From NCBI GenBank assembly GCA_913064925.1, contig CAJYBN010000002.1, forward strand, positions 1 to 33,105: 33,105 bases of DNA, written 5' to 3'. The notes under the pieces are model-generated. The model was not told where the DNA came from. It was given only the letters and a program-made list of their open reading frames with translations, and searched no databases. This DNA comes from an uncultured Peptococcaceae bacterium (GTDB taxonomy: Bacteria > Bacillota > Desulfotomaculia > Desulfotomaculales > Desulfallaceae). A program made the position numbers and the translations under genes. Below are positions 21,460 through 30,708 of the stretch, piece by piece (positions within the stretch are counted from its first letter, which is position 1; each line of letters starts with the position of its first letter).

Positions 21460-23124
21460 CTAAACTTTTTTCAGCAATCCTTTCTTTTTATCCTCGACCG
21501 CCCATTCCTCTACCTTGTAATGCATTTTTTTACCAGTAGCTGTAAACGGGATCTCTTCCACAAATCTATAATAACGCGGCTTTTTATACAGCGCCAGCAT
21601 GGGGTGGTTGCGGCAATGCTCGTCCAGTTCCTTGACCGTGAGGGAAGGATCAGCCTTGATAACGTATGCCACCACCGCAGCACCCCGCGTTTCGTCAGGT
21701 ACACCAGTTACTATCGATTCCTTGACCTTGGGGTGCTCATTGAGCACTTCCTCAACCTGAACGGGATGTATATTTTCTCCCGCTGAAATGATCATGTCAT
21801 CCTTTCTGCCTACTACGGTTATGTAATGGTTTTCATCCCAGGTACCCAGGTCGCCGATATAAATCCAGCCCTTGTAAAAAACTTTCTTGGCATCATCCGG
21901 ATTATTAATGTAGCTGTAAGCACACTTGGCGGGCGCCTTAACGATAATTTCCCCCACCTCGGTGTTGTCGGTGGCTACATAGTCGTCCGGTTCAGCCAGG
22001 CGATCGGGATATATTTTTACCACTACGGCCTCGTCGTCGGTGCAGGACCGTCCGGCCGAGCCGGCCTTTTGCGGCAGATCATAGGGGCGCAAAAAGGTAT
22101 TCCAGAAAGCTTCCGTGGTGCCGTAACCGTTGAAAATGTTGGGGGTAAGCACTTTCTGGAATTTAATACACGCTTCTTTCTCCAGAGGGGCGCCCATGGT
22201 GATGATACCCTTGAGTTTGCTCAAATCCTTTTGATTTTTCAGCTGGTAATCATGTAATAGTTTTAACATGGGCGGGGCGCCGATTAAATAGGTTACCCCG
22301 TATTTTTCCACGTACTCGAGACAGGTGCGGGGGTGAAACTGCCTTAAAACAACAACCTCTCCGCCTATATAAAAAGTAGGACAGGGCCCGCCCGAGTGGA
22401 GGCCGCCCCGGTGGAACCAGGGGCTCATATTCATGGTTTTGTCCGCCGGTGCCAGTGGAAAATGCATGATCACGTCATGGGCTGTGAATATCTCGTTAAT
22501 GTTGTTTATTGGTACCCCCTTGGGCATACCGGTGGTGCCCGACGTATACAGGCGGGTGGTTTCGTCGTAAATATGGGTGGGGCGCGTAATTTCCGGGTCT
22601 TTATCTGAATAGTCCCTTACATACTCTTCGTAAGTAATCGAACCGGCAAAAGGTTTTTCCGTACCCCTGACGTCTACCATCACCACCCGGCGGGGTTTGT
22701 GTTTGGCCATCTCCAGAGCTTTTTCCGCCGTTTCTTTAATATCCGCGTCGTAAAAGTATACCTTGGGTTTGGAATCATCGATGATAAAGGCAGTTTCGCC
22801 TTCAGATAAGCGGAAATTGATGGGGCAGTTGATAGCGCCGATTTTTTGCGGAGCCAGATAGAGAAAGGTAAACTCGGCGGAGTTGAGCAACTGGTACATT
22901 ACGACGTCGTGTTTTTGCACGCCGTCGGCCAGCAGCGCGTGAGCCAGGCGGTTACATTCAGCGTTCAGCTCCGCGTAAGACCAGCTTTTTTCCCTGATCG
23001 GGCAGGTTAAGGCGGTCTTTTTCGCGTAGCGGCGCACGTTGCGAAGAAAACCGTTCAGATAGGTAAATTCGTGCTCGAAATAGTCTTTAAACATGGTAAC
23101 GTCGTATGTGTACCTGTCGGGCAT
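21460..23124 (-). CDS. AMP-forming acyl-CoA synthetase/ligase
   Basis: About 554 residues of the ANL superfamily; activates a carboxylic acid to its CoA thioester via an acyl-adenylate. Core motifs in order: LYTSGTTGMPKGVP (P-loop), NMSPWFHRGGLHSGG, FNGYGTTEAFWNT (A5), WIYIGDLGTWDE (A7), VVGRKDDMIISAGENIHPVQVEE (hinge) and FTATGKKMHYKVEEW (A10 lysine). The substrate cannot be read off. The track start (TTG 23130) lies two codons before ATG 23124, which has AGGAGG eight bases upstream and is preferred. It is a single-gene unit with its own terminator, divergent from the ketosynthase. It could activate the acid produced by AOR from the neighbouring operon. Confidence 0.9.
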   Translation of the reverse strand: MPDRYTYDVTMFKDYFEHEFTYLNGFLRNVRRYAKKTALTCPIREKSWSYAELNAECNRLAHALLADGVQKHDVVMYQLLNSAEFTFLYLAPQKIGAINCPINFRLSEGETAFIIDDSKPKVYFYDADIKETAEKALEMAKHKPRRVVMVDVRGTEKPFAGSITYEEYVRDYSDKDPEITRPTHIYDETTRLYTSGTTGMPKGVPINNINEIFTAHDVIMHFPLAPADKTMNMSPWFHRGGLHSGGPCPTFYIGGEVVVLRQFHPRTCLEYVEKYGVTYLIGAPPMLKLLHDYQLKNQKDLSKLKGIITMGAPLEKEACIKFQKVLTPNIFNGYGTTEAFWNTFLRPYDLPQKAGSAGRSCTDDEAVVVKIYPDRLAEPDDYVATDNTEVGEIIVKAPAKCAYSYINNPDDAKKVFYKGWIYIGDLGTWDENHYITVVGRKDDMIISAGENIHPVQVEEVLNEHPKVKESIVTGVPDETRGAAVVAYVIKADPSLTVKELDEHCRNHPMLALYKKPRYYRFVEEIPFTATGKKMHYKVEEWAVEDKKKGLLKKV

Positions 23125-23242
23125 TTGCAATACCTCCTGCTCATGTTTTATACTTTTACCATAGAAATTCTATAATTTAGTTTTTTTTCCTACAGATTCT
23201 TAAGAGTTTTATTGAATTAGATAAACCGGAGGTGAATGGCGG

Positions 23243-24481
23243 TTGAACAGAGTAGTGGTCACTGGTATGGGGGCGGTAACCCCGATAGGCCTTGGTATTC
23301 AGGAATACTGGCACAACTTGATTGCCGGCAGGTGCGGAGTGGATAAAATTACCCTTTTTGACGCCTCCAACCTGCCGTGCCGCATTGGTGCCGAAGTAAA
23401 AAATTTTTCCCCGGCTGATTTTATGCCTGCTAAACTGGCCCGGGAAACCGACCGGTTCATTCATTTTGCCCTCGCCGCTGCCCAGATGGCCGCGGCCGAC
23501 AGCGGCTTGGATTTTAACCGGGAGGACCCCTACCGGGTGGGAGTGGTTTTTGGTACGGCCATCGGGGGAATTAGGACCATTGTAGAAGAACAAGCAAAAT
23601 TGTCTTCTACAACCGGCAGGTTGAGGGTTAGTCCCCACTTTATGCCCAAAATGATGACCAACCTGGCCGCGGGACAAATTTCCATTTTTTACGGCATTAA
23701 AGGGCCGAATCTCACAGTTACTACCGCCTGTGCCTCCGGTCTCGATGCAGTGGGCTGCGCTTTGCATATTTTGCGCCGGGGAGACGCTGATGTAATTATT
23801 GCCGGGGGAGCGGAATCATTATACTGCGCGTTGGTGCTTGCCGGGTTATGTTCCTCCAGGGCTGTTTCGGTACGCAACGATGAGCCGCAGAAAGCTTCCC
23901 GTCCCTTTGACCGGTACCGGGACGGTATGGTAATAGGAGAAGGGGCCGGCGCCCTGGTTTTGGAAACCCTTGAACACGCCGCCCGGCGCAATGCCGTGAT
24001 TCACGCTGAAATAGCCGGCTACGGAAACTGCGGGGACGGCTATCATGTTATGGCTCCGGCACCGGACGCGCACGGTGAGATTTATTGCATGCGCCGGGCC
24101 CTGTCCAGCGCCGGTATCTCGCCGGAGGAAATCGATTATATTAACGCCCACGCTACCTCCACCGTTCAAGGCGACCAGGTGGAAACGAAGGCCATTAAAG
24201 AGGTCTTTGGCAGCCGGGCATACCAAATACCGGTGAGTTCTACCAAAGGTGCCACAGGCCATATGATCGGAGCCGGAGGAGTGACGGAATTAATAGCCTG
24301 TATCAAGGCCATTCAGGAAGGAATAGTGCCGCCCACGATTAATTATACAGAGCCCGACCCGGAGTGCGATCTGGACTATGTCCCCAATGAGAGCCGCGAG
24401 ATGCCGGTGCGGGTAGCCATGAGCAATTCTTTCGGTTTCGGCGGGCAAAATGCCAGTGTAGTGGTCAGAAAGTTTGAATAA
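23243..24481 (+). CDS. beta-ketoacyl-ACP synthase II type condensing enzyme (FabF-like)
   Basis: A full 412-residue KAS II-type protein. The nucleophile motif VTTACASGLDAVG, the two active-site histidines in INAHATSTVQGD and STKGATGHMIGAGG, and the C-terminal SNSFGFGGQNASVVV are all present. It condenses acyl thioesters with malonyl-ACP. It starts with TTG after GGAGGTG and eight bases. No ACP, reductase or dehydratase gene is adjacent, so it is not in the main fab cluster and may be a second, specialised ketosynthase. Its sequence is somewhat divergent from housekeeping FabF in the substrate loops, but that judgement is only by eye. It is convergent with paaK; 18 bp separate the two stops. 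Confidence 0.88.
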   Translation: MNRVVVTGMGAVTPIGLGIQEYWHNLIAGRCGVDKITLFDASNLPCRIGAEVKNFSPADFMPAKLARETDRFIHFALAAAQMAAADSGLDFNREDPYRVGVVFGTAIGGIRTIVEEQAKLSSTTGRLRVSPHFMPKMMTNLAAGQISIFYGIKGPNLTVTTACASGLDAVGCALHILRRGDADVIIAGGAESLYCALVLAGLCSSRAVSVRNDEPQKASRPFDRYRDGMVIGEGAGALVLETLEHAARRNAVIHAEIAGYGNCGDGYHVMAPAPDAHGEIYCMRRALSSAGISPEEIDYINAHATSTVQGDQVETKAIKEVFGSRAYQIPVSSTKGATGHMIGAGGVTELIACIKAIQEGIVPPTINYTEPDPECDLDYVPNESREMPVRVAMSNSFGFGGQNASVVVRKFE

Positions 24482-24499
24482 GGCGGCAGAAGCTATTTT

Positions 24500-25798
24500 T
24501 TATATCTCCCGCCTGTCAACCACCCGCTTGGCTTTACCCTCGCTGCGGGGAATAGTACGCGGCTCCACCAGCTTGATCCGGGCGGAAATGCCCAGCACAC
24601 TGTTGATGCGGGAACGCAGCCTGTATTCCAGATCCTCCAGGTAACGCACCTTATCGCTAAACATCTGGTTGGAAAGTTCCACCCAAATCTCCAGATCATC
24701 CATGGTGCCTTTCCGGTCCACCACCAAGAGGTAATGGGGTTCTGTTTCGCCGAATTCCAGCAGCACGCTTTCAACCTGGGAAGGGAACACATTGACTCCG
24801 CGAATGATTAACATATCGTCGGTACGACCAGTTACCCGGCACATGCGTACATGGGTACGCCCGCAGGGGCAGGGCTCCGGATTGAGAACAGTAATGTCTC
24901 TGGTGCGGTAACGGATAATGGGGAAAGCTTCTTTAGTCAAAGATGTAATCACCAGTTCACCCTGTTCCCCGAAGGGGACTGGTTCTCCCGTTTCCGGGTC
25001 GATAATTTCGGCAATAAAATGATCCTCAAAGATATGCATCCCTTCTTTTACCGGACACTCCATGGCTACCCCGGGCCCCATAACCTCGCTGAGTCCATAA
25101 ATGTCCAACGCGGTAATATGCAATTTCTCCTCCAACTGCCGGCGCATGCGTTCCGACCAGGGTTCGGCCCCGAAAACCCCCGCCTTTAAAGGCAGCTTTG
25201 CAAAATCAATCCCCTGATTCCGGCCTTCTTCGGCAAGATATAAGGCGTAGGAAGGCGTGCAAGTTAAAATGGTGGTACCGAAGTCCTGCATCAGCATGAG
25301 CTGTCTGGCAGTATTTCCGCCGGAAACGGGCACTACCGTGGCACCTAGTAACTCGGCACCGTAATGGATACCCATGCCGCCGGTAAAGAGACCGTAACCA
25401 TACGCATTCTGTACCACATCGCCCTTCGTTCCCCCGGCCATGACCAGCGCCCGGGCCATAAGGTTGGCCCAGGTGTTTATGTCATTTTGGGTGTATCCCA
25501 CTACGGTAGGTTTACCCGTTGTCCCGGATGACGCGTGCAGCCGCACCACTTCCTCCATGGGCACGGCAAAAAGACCGAAGGGATAGTTATCCCGCAGGTC
25601 CGTCTTCACGGTAAAGGGCAGGTGGCGCAAATCGTCCAGGGAACGTATATCCCGGGGAGTAATCCCCTGCTTTTCAAAGGCCTGGCGGTAAAACGGAACT
25701 TTATGGTAGACCCTTTCCACCGTGGCCTGCAATCTTTGTAACTGTAATTCCGCTAAATTATCGCGCGACATAGTTTCGTATTCACGGTCCCAATACAT
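24500..25798 (-). CDS. paaK: phenylacetate-CoA ligase family protein
   Basis: A 432-residue PaaK-type adenylate-forming ligase, usually phenylacetate + CoA + ATP. Marks: [18 protein letters not shown] start, [20 protein letters not shown] (P-loop), [44 protein letters not shown], and [22 protein letters not shown]. Anaerobes use such enzymes for aryl acids from Phe, Tyr or Trp (phenylacetate, indoleacetate). The track start at 25867 runs into livF; ATG 25798, with AGAGGGG nine bases upstream, fits the family. It is the last gene of the liv operon, 34 bp after livF, which ties amino-acid uptake to aryl-acid activation. A weak GGCGG/CCGCC stem crosses the 24481-24500 gap. Confidence 0.88.
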   Translation of the reverse strand: MYWDREYETMSRDNLAELQLQRLQATVERVYHKVPFYRQAFEKQGITPRDIRSLDDLRHLPFTVKTDLRDNYPFGLFAVPMEEVVRLHASSGTTGKPTVVGYTQNDINTWANLMARALVMAGGTKGDVVQNAYGYGLFTGGMGIHYGAELLGATVVPVSGGNTARQLMLMQDFGTTILTCTPSYALYLAEEGRNQGIDFAKLPLKAGVFGAEPWSERMRRQLEEKLHITALDIYGLSEVMGPGVAMECPVKEGMHIFEDHFIAEIIDPETGEPVPFGEQGELVITSLTKEAFPIIRYRTRDITVLNPEPCPCGRTHVRMCRVTGRTDDMLIIRGVNVFPSQVESVLLEFGETEPHYLLVVDRKGTMDDLEIWVELSNQMFSDKVRYLEDLEYRLRSRINSVLGISARIKLVEPRTIPRSEGKAKRVVDRREI

Positions 25799-25832
25799 CA
25801 AGGTTTTCCCCTCTCTCTCTGATGCTATTTTT

Positions 25833-26567
25833 TTACAGCGCCATGGCAGGCCGTACGCGCCTGCCAAGGTAAGCCTGCTGCACCGTTGAGTCAGCCATTA
25901 TCTCCCCGGAACTGCCGCTAAAGGTAATCCGTCCCCTTTCCATGATCAGGACGCTGTCGGCTACTCTCAGCGCGGATCTGGTATTCTGTTCTACCAGGAT
26001 TATTGTTACACCGGTGTTTTTCAACCGGGCCAGGGTGGCCATTATCTCCCGCACCACCATTGGCGCCAGGCCGACCGACGGTTCATCGAGGAGTAACAGT
26101 TTAGGGCGTGCCATTAACCCTCTGCCAATAGCAAGCATCTGCTGCAGGCCGCCGCTCAAAGTCCCCGCCATCTCCCGCTCCCTGCCTTTGAGTGCCGGGA
26201 AAATCTCCAGTATTTCTCTTGCGTCACTGTGTATTTCTTGTTTAGCATGCCTGTAACGGTGAAATGCTCCCAGCAGGAGGTTATCCCATACGCTTAAAGA
26301 ATGAAAAATTTCCCTTCGTTCAGGCACCAGGCTGATGCCCTGCCGGACTAGATATTCCGGTGGTTTTCCGGCTATGGATTTTCCATTAAGCAATATGTCC
26401 CCTTTTGCCGGCCTGTGCAAGCCGGCCAGTGTCTCAAGCAAAGTGCTCTTACCGGCCCCGTTGGCACCAAGAATGGCGAGCAATTCACCCTCCTTGGCGT
26501 GCAGGGATAGCCCCCTGATTGCCTGCACGTATCCATGATAGACATCCAGTGCTTGTATTCTAAGCAA
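25833..26567 (-). CDS. livF: branched-chain/hydrophobic amino acid ABC transporter ATPase LivF
   Basis: ATP-binding subunit, about 244 residues. Walker [17 protein letters not shown], signature [16 protein letters not shown], Walker [14 protein letters not shown] and the switch histidine region (replaced by VEQN, as is usual in LivF). The track start (ATG 26576) is directly against GGGGAGG; TTG 26567, nine bases beyond it, is the better start and overlaps the livG stop by eight bases. It pairs with LivG to power the LivHM permease. Confidence 0.92.
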   Translation of the reverse strand: MLRIQALDVYHGYVQAIRGLSLHAKEGELLAILGANGAGKSTLLETLAGLHRPAKGDILLNGKSIAGKPPEYLVRQGISLVPERREIFHSLSVWDNLLLGAFHRYRHAKQEIHSDAREILEIFPALKGREREMAGTLSGGLQQMLAIGRGLMARPKLLLLDEPSVGLAPMVVREIMATLARLKNTGVTIILVEQNTRSALRVADSVLIMERGRITFSGSSGEIMADSTVQQAYLGRRVRPAMAL

Positions 26568-27327
26568 CCTGATCATCCTCCCCGAGGTAAGCTTTAATCA
26601 CTTCCGGATCAGCCTGGACTTCTTGTGGTGTCCCCTCCGCGATGACATGACCAAAATTTAAAACAAGAACACGATCGGCGACTTCCATAACGGTCTCCAT
26701 GTCGTGCTCGATCAGAAGCATGGTTAAGCCTTTTTCCCTTAGTTTTTTGAGGTAAGCGGCCAGGGACCTGGTTTCCGTACTGTTTAACCCCGCAGCGGGC
26801 TCATCGAGCAACACCAGGCGGGGGCCGGAGGCCAGCGCCCTGGCTATTTCCAGAAGCCTCTGCTGCCCGAAAGGCAGGGCCGCTGCCGGCAGGCCCGCCG
26901 CCTCTTCCAGCCCGATCTCCTCAAGTAGAGCCAGGGCTTCTTCCTTAATCCTTTTATCCTCCCTGTTTTTGCTGGGTAGGCAAAACAGCGATTTGACAAA
27001 GCCGGTTCTGCCTTTTAAATAGGCGCCGGTAAGCACGTTTTCCAGCACCGTCATTCCGCTGAACAGCTGAAGGTTTTGGAAGGTCCGCGTAATGCCGGCT
27101 GCAGCAATCTGGTATGGTTTAAGACCAACCAGCTGTCGACCTTCAAACCTGATGGTCCCGCTGTCAGGCGGAAGCGCACCGGTGATCAGGTTAAAAATCG
27201 TAGTCTTACCTGCACCGTTCGGGCCGATCAAAGCAAAGATACTCCCCTTGCTTACCTTGAACCCGACGTCCTTTACCGCGGCAACACCGCCGAAGAATTT
27301 CGTCAGGCCCTTCACTTCCAGGAGCAA
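26560..27327 (-). CDS. livG: branched-chain/hydrophobic amino acid ABC transporter ATPase LivG
   Basis: ATP-binding subunit, about 255 residues. Walker A GPNGAGKTTIFNLITG, the LivG-typical ITRTFQNLQLFSGMTVLENV (Q-loop region), a signature that reads LPFGQQRLLEIARAL, Walker B LVLLDEPAAGLN and the switch LLIEHDM. The track start (27411) adds 28 residues without family similarity and overlaps livM. TTG 27327 has GGGAGG eight bases upstream and gives the normal N-terminus LLEVKGLTKFFGGVAA. The stop overlaps the start of livF. Confidence 0.92.
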   Translation of the reverse strand: MLLEVKGLTKFFGGVAAVKDVGFKVSKGSIFALIGPNGAGKTTIFNLITGALPPDSGTIRFEGRQLVGLKPYQIAAAGITRTFQNLQLFSGMTVLENVLTGAYLKGRTGFVKSLFCLPSKNREDKRIKEEALALLEEIGLEEAAGLPAAALPFGQQRLLEIARALASGPRLVLLDEPAAGLNSTETRSLAAYLKKLREKGLTMLLIEHDMETVMEVADRVLVLNFGHVIAEGTPQEVQADPEVIKAYLGEDDQVA

Positions 27328-27350
27328 ATTTCCAACCTCCCTCTTTAACC

Positions 27351-28346
27351 TCAAATGTCCTTTGATGGTATCCCCGTGCCAGGCATCTTTTCCGGGGACA
27401 ATTTCAGGCATTTGCCCAAAGCACCTAGACCTTCAGGCCGGAAAATCATCAAGAGAACTAATATAAGCCCAAAAAAGATAATTTGATACTCGCCGCCCGC
27501 CCCGGGTATCACCAGCGGGACCGCCCAGCGCAGGAATTCACCCAGGGTTACTACCACCGCTGCTCCCAGCAAAGGGCCCCAAAAAGTACCCAGGCCGCCG
27601 ATAACAGCCATCAGCACAAACTGCACCGAAGCATGGAAACCAAACGGTGACGGGCTGATAAAGGTTACATAAAATGCATAGAGCCCGCCGGCCAAGCCCG
27701 CCAGGAGGGCGCTGAAAATAAAGGCCTGGAGCTTAAGCTTGGCGGTATCTATCCCGGCATTTTCAGCGGCATGCTCGCTCTCACTGATGGCGCGGAGCGC
27801 TCTGCCCACCCGCGAGCGGACCAAGTTGTTTATCCCAGCCAGAATCAGGAATAAGGTAATCCACACCAGGTAGAAAAATTTAATATCGCTGTCAAAGGTT
27901 AACCCGCCGATGGAAAGGTAAGGAATGCCGGTGATTCCAGACGGGCCTCCGGTCAGTTCCTTCCCCTCGGTGAACGCAATGTGGACCAGTATGCCAAAGC
28001 CAAGGGTGGCCAGGGCTAGATAAAGCTCCCGCAGTTTAAGCGTCGGCCGCCCGATTATAGCTGCAATTACCCCCGGCAACAGGGCTGCGGCCGGGAGCGC
28101 TAAAACTGTAGGCCAGTGAAAGCGCGTAGTTAGGATGGCCACCGTATAGCCCCCCAGGCCGAAAAATGCGGCGTGGCCGAATGATACCTGCCCCGCATAG
28201 CCCATTAAAATCCCAAGTCCCTGTACGATAATCGTGTAAAGGCCAATAACGATAAGAATGCTCAGGAGATAATTACTTTTTATTAGCAGTGGAACGGCAA
28301 AAAGAAGCAGTACGGCTGCCGGCCGTAAAATAGCTTTTTTCCACAT
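27351..28346 (-). CDS. livM: branched-chain/hydrophobic amino acid ABC transporter permease LivM
   Basis: About 331 residues with eight to ten membrane helices. LivM marks: GYAGQVSFGHAAFFGLGGYT, TLKLRELYLALATLGFG, ELTGGPSGITGIP, the EAA-like loop SRVGRALRAISESEHAAENAGID, and VIGGLGTFWGPLLGAA. The GTG track start (28358) is part of the ribosome site; ATG 28346 lies nine bases after GAGGTG. The C-terminal 25 residues after IFRPEGL look like an ordinary cytosolic tail. Confidence 0.92.
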   Translation of the reverse strand: MWKKAILRPAAVLLLFAVPLLIKSNYLLSILIVIGLYTIIVQGLGILMGYAGQVSFGHAAFFGLGGYTVAILTTRFHWPTVLALPAAALLPGVIAAIIGRPTLKLRELYLALATLGFGILVHIAFTEGKELTGGPSGITGIPYLSIGGLTFDSDIKFFYLVWITLFLILAGINNLVRSRVGRALRAISESEHAAENAGIDTAKLKLQAFIFSALLAGLAGGLYAFYVTFISPSPFGFHASVQFVLMAVIGGLGTFWGPLLGAAVVVTLGEFLRWAVPLVIPGAGGEYQIIFFGLILVLLMIFRPEGLGALGKCLKLSPEKMPGTGIPSKDI

Positions 28347-28416
28347 TAAGCAAAACACCTCTGCTTTAAGCGCCCTTCGTTAGTATCCTGGTTAATTGGC
28401 TATTAAAAGTGCCCAG

Positions 28417-29298
28417 CTAAATCTTCCGTTCCCTGATTGCCCCGATAATACCCTCAGGCCTGATCAAGAGAACTGCAAGCAGAATGATTATGGCGATGGC
28501 ATCTTTCAACCCGGAAGAGATCAGCCCGGCGCTGTAAGACTCTAAAATGCCGAGAAGAATTCCTCCCAGCACAGCCCCGCCGACATTGCTCAGTCCTCCG
28601 ATAACCGCAGCCACAAAACCCTTAAGCCCCAGCATGAATCCCATATCATAAGTCGTCATGGTAATCGGGGCGATGAAGATACCGGCTGCCGCGCCCAGTG
28701 CGCCGCTTGCCGTGAAGGCCAGGAAAGATACGGTATGGGGGTTGATACCCACTAACCTGGCTGCCGCCCGGTTGATCACGGAAGCTTTTACGGCCTTACC
28801 CCAATAAGTCAGTTCGAAAAAGGCGTACAGCCCGGCCAGAGTTATCGCCGTAAGGCCGAAAATCCAGAGGCTCTGGGGGTTTACAGCGGCCCCCCCGATA
28901 AAGAGGGGGCCGCCCTTGGAAAAGGCGGGGAGTGAATATGTTTCTGTGCCCCAAATCAGGAGTGCCAGGCCGCGCAGGGATATGGACAGGCCAATGGTGA
29001 TAATGATCAGGGTAAGGCCCGACGCCCCGCGCGCCGTGTGGATCGCAAAACGCTCAAGAAATCCTCCCAGCATCGCCACCAGGAGTACCGAAACGGTGAA
29101 CGCTGCCGCCATGGGCATCCCAGCTGCGTACATACTGACGGCCAGCAGCGCCCCGAGAGCAACAAACTCCCCCTGCGCCAGGTTTAGGATACCGGTTATA
29201 TTAAAGGTGGTAACCAGCGCTAAAGCAATTAAGGAATATATGCTTCCCAGGGTAAGCCCGGTAAACAGAAGCTGCAAGAGTTGATCAGCGATATGCAA
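28417..29298 (-). CDS. livH: branched-chain/hydrophobic amino acid ABC transporter permease LivH
   Basis: About 293 residues with eight or so membrane helices. LivH marks: GLTLGSIYSLIALALVTTFN, ILNLAQGEFVALGA, TIGLSISLRGLALLIWG, INRAAARLVGINPHTVSFLAF and AAVIGGLSNVGGAVLGG, ending in LIRPEGIIG. The track starts at GTG 29307, inside the AGAGGTG site; TTG 29298, seven bases after AGAGG, is preferred. livM starts 70 bp downstream. Confidence 0.92.
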   Translation of the reverse strand: MHIADQLLQLLFTGLTLGSIYSLIALALVTTFNITGILNLAQGEFVALGALLAVSMYAAGMPMAAAFTVSVLLVAMLGGFLERFAIHTARGASGLTLIIITIGLSISLRGLALLIWGTETYSLPAFSKGGPLFIGGAAVNPQSLWIFGLTAITLAGLYAFFELTYWGKAVKASVINRAAARLVGINPHTVSFLAFTASGALGAAAGIFIAPITMTTYDMGFMLGLKGFVAAVIGGLSNVGGAVLGGILLGILESYSAGLISSGLKDAIAIIILLAVLLIRPEGIIGAIRERKI

Positions 29299-29310
29299 AG
29301 GAAACACCTC

Positions 29311-30495
29311 TTATTCTAAGAGTTTCCATTTACCGTCTTGAATCTGAACCAGGACCATTGAATCTTCATCCAGGCCGTTGTGATCCTGCGGGGACATGTT
29401 GAACACGCCCGATACACCTATAAATCCCCGGGTCTTCTCAAGCTGATCCCGAATTGCCGCGCGGTCCGGGCCGGCTTTTTCAATGGCGCTCACCAGCAGG
29501 TTGAAGGCGTCCCAGGCATAGCCGCCAAAGGAATTGGGTGGTGCATTATATTTCTTGCTGTAATCATTAATGTAGCCTTCGAGTACCTTTTTCTGGGGAT
29601 CGCTGTCCGGAATTTGGTCAGCGACAGTTAACTTGCCAATGGGCAGGATTACGCCGTCCGCGGCATCCTGGGCCAGGTCGATAAACTTTTGGTTGCCCAC
29701 GCCGTGGCTGTGTATGAGCGGGATTGAGAGCCCTATATCCCGGAAATTTCTGGTTAATATCGAAGCGGAAGGCGGAATCGCCCACACTACCGCAGCCTGT
29801 GCCGGACTGGCCTTTACCCTGGTTAGCTGCGGTGTCATGTCTTTGTCACTGGCATCAAATTTTTCTTCGGCCACAACTTCAATACCGTTTTCCCGCGCCG
29901 CGGCGGCAAACGCCTTTTTACCCCCGTCACCGTAGGCATTGTTCATATAAAGAAAAGCCACTTTGGTTATACCCTGTTCCTTCAGGTAACCGATGATTTT
30001 GTTAACCGTCACTATATCACTCTGGGCGGTTTTAAAAACCCATTGCCGATCCTTAACCGGCTCAACGATGCTGCTGGCCGCCGCCAAAGAAATCATGGGT
30101 ACTTTCTCTTTTTGCACCGTATCGATCATGGCCATGGACGGGCCGCTGGAACTGCAACCCAGCACGGCCAGGACATCTTTTTCAATTAGCGTTTTAACCG
30201 CCAGCACTGCCTCGGTTTCGTCGCTCTTGTTATCAAGGATGATTAAATCCACCGGGTGACCGTTGATCCCGCCGCTTGCGTTCAACTGATCAGCTAGCAT
30301 AAGTAAAGTATCCCGCTCGGGCATGCCCAGCGATGAAGCTTTTCCGCTGATGTCAAGAACCGCTCCTATTTTATAAGGCTCTTCTCCCGGCGTGTCTTTG
30401 CCGGCAGCGTCCTGACCGGAAGCGCAACCACTAATTAGTATGCTTGCAGCAAACAATAAAGCCAGCAAAACGGCCAAATTTGTCTTCTTTATCAT
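29311..30495 (-). CDS. livK: amino acid ABC transporter substrate-binding lipoprotein LivK
   Basis: A 394-residue periplasmic-binding-protein type 1 lipoprotein. Signal MIKKTNLAVLLALLFAASIL with lipobox SGCAS (Cys near residue 24). PYKIGAVLDISGKASSLGMP opens the domain; VLAVLGCSSSGPSMAMID and PMISLAAASSI are the ligand-site strands of LivJ/LivK-like proteins; FLYMNNAYGDGGKKAF starts the second lobe. The ligand is probably an amino acid, but relatives also bind aromatic acids and amides. AGGAGGG lies eight bases before the ATG. First gene of the operon, behind the T-box leader. Confidence 0.92.
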   Translation of the reverse strand: MIKKTNLAVLLALLFAASILISGCASGQDAAGKDTPGEEPYKIGAVLDISGKASSLGMPERDTLLMLADQLNASGGINGHPVDLIILDNKSDETEAVLAVKTLIEKDVLAVLGCSSSGPSMAMIDTVQKEKVPMISLAAASSIVEPVKDRQWVFKTAQSDIVTVNKIIGYLKEQGITKVAFLYMNNAYGDGGKKAFAAAARENGIEVVAEEKFDASDKDMTPQLTRVKASPAQAAVVWAIPPSASILTRNFRDIGLSIPLIHSHGVGNQKFIDLAQDAADGVILPIGKLTVADQIPDSDPQKKVLEGYINDYSKKYNAPPNSFGGYAWDAFNLLVSAIEKAGPDRAAIRDQLEKTRGFIGVSGVFNMSPQDHNGLDEDSMVLVQIQDGKWKLLE

Positions 30496-30579
30496 TTTTC
30501 TATCCCTCCTAAAAAAATTAGTAGTGAATACAAGTTATAAGCCGGTCAAAATGCTTCACATCACCTCCGGGTTAACTAA

Positions 30580-30708
30580 TTAAAATGAATAAAGGCCACA
30601 GCTTTCGCGGGGACGAAAGCTGTGGCCTTCCGCGGTACCACCCCGGTTGGTTATATAAACAACCCTCTCTTTAAGGGTACGGGAATATTACATCCCCTGC
30701 AGGTGGAT
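30580..30708 (-). ncRNA. second T-box antiterminator/terminator module, without Stem I
   Basis: The minus strand reads TTCCCGTACCCTTAAAGAGAGGGTT (Stem III-like), then GGGGTGGTACCGCGG (T-box sequence), then a terminator AAGGCCACAGCTTTCG/CGAAAGCTGTGGCCTT with TTTATTCATTTT. It strongly resembles the 3' half of the T-box just upstream. Only about 70 nt separate the upstream terminator from this T-box sequence, too little for a Stem I specifier domain. It is a headless second decision module in the same leader, 85 bp before livK. Confidence 0.82.

Noticed and set aside
25799-25867. Extended N-terminus of PaaK ([13 protein letters not shown]...)
   Set aside because: It overlaps livF, has no family similarity, and a normal start with a ribosome site exists at 25798.
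27328-27411. Extended N-terminus of LivG overlapping livM
   Set aside because: A TTG start at 27327 with proper spacing gives the standard LivG N-terminus, and the extra residues match nothing.
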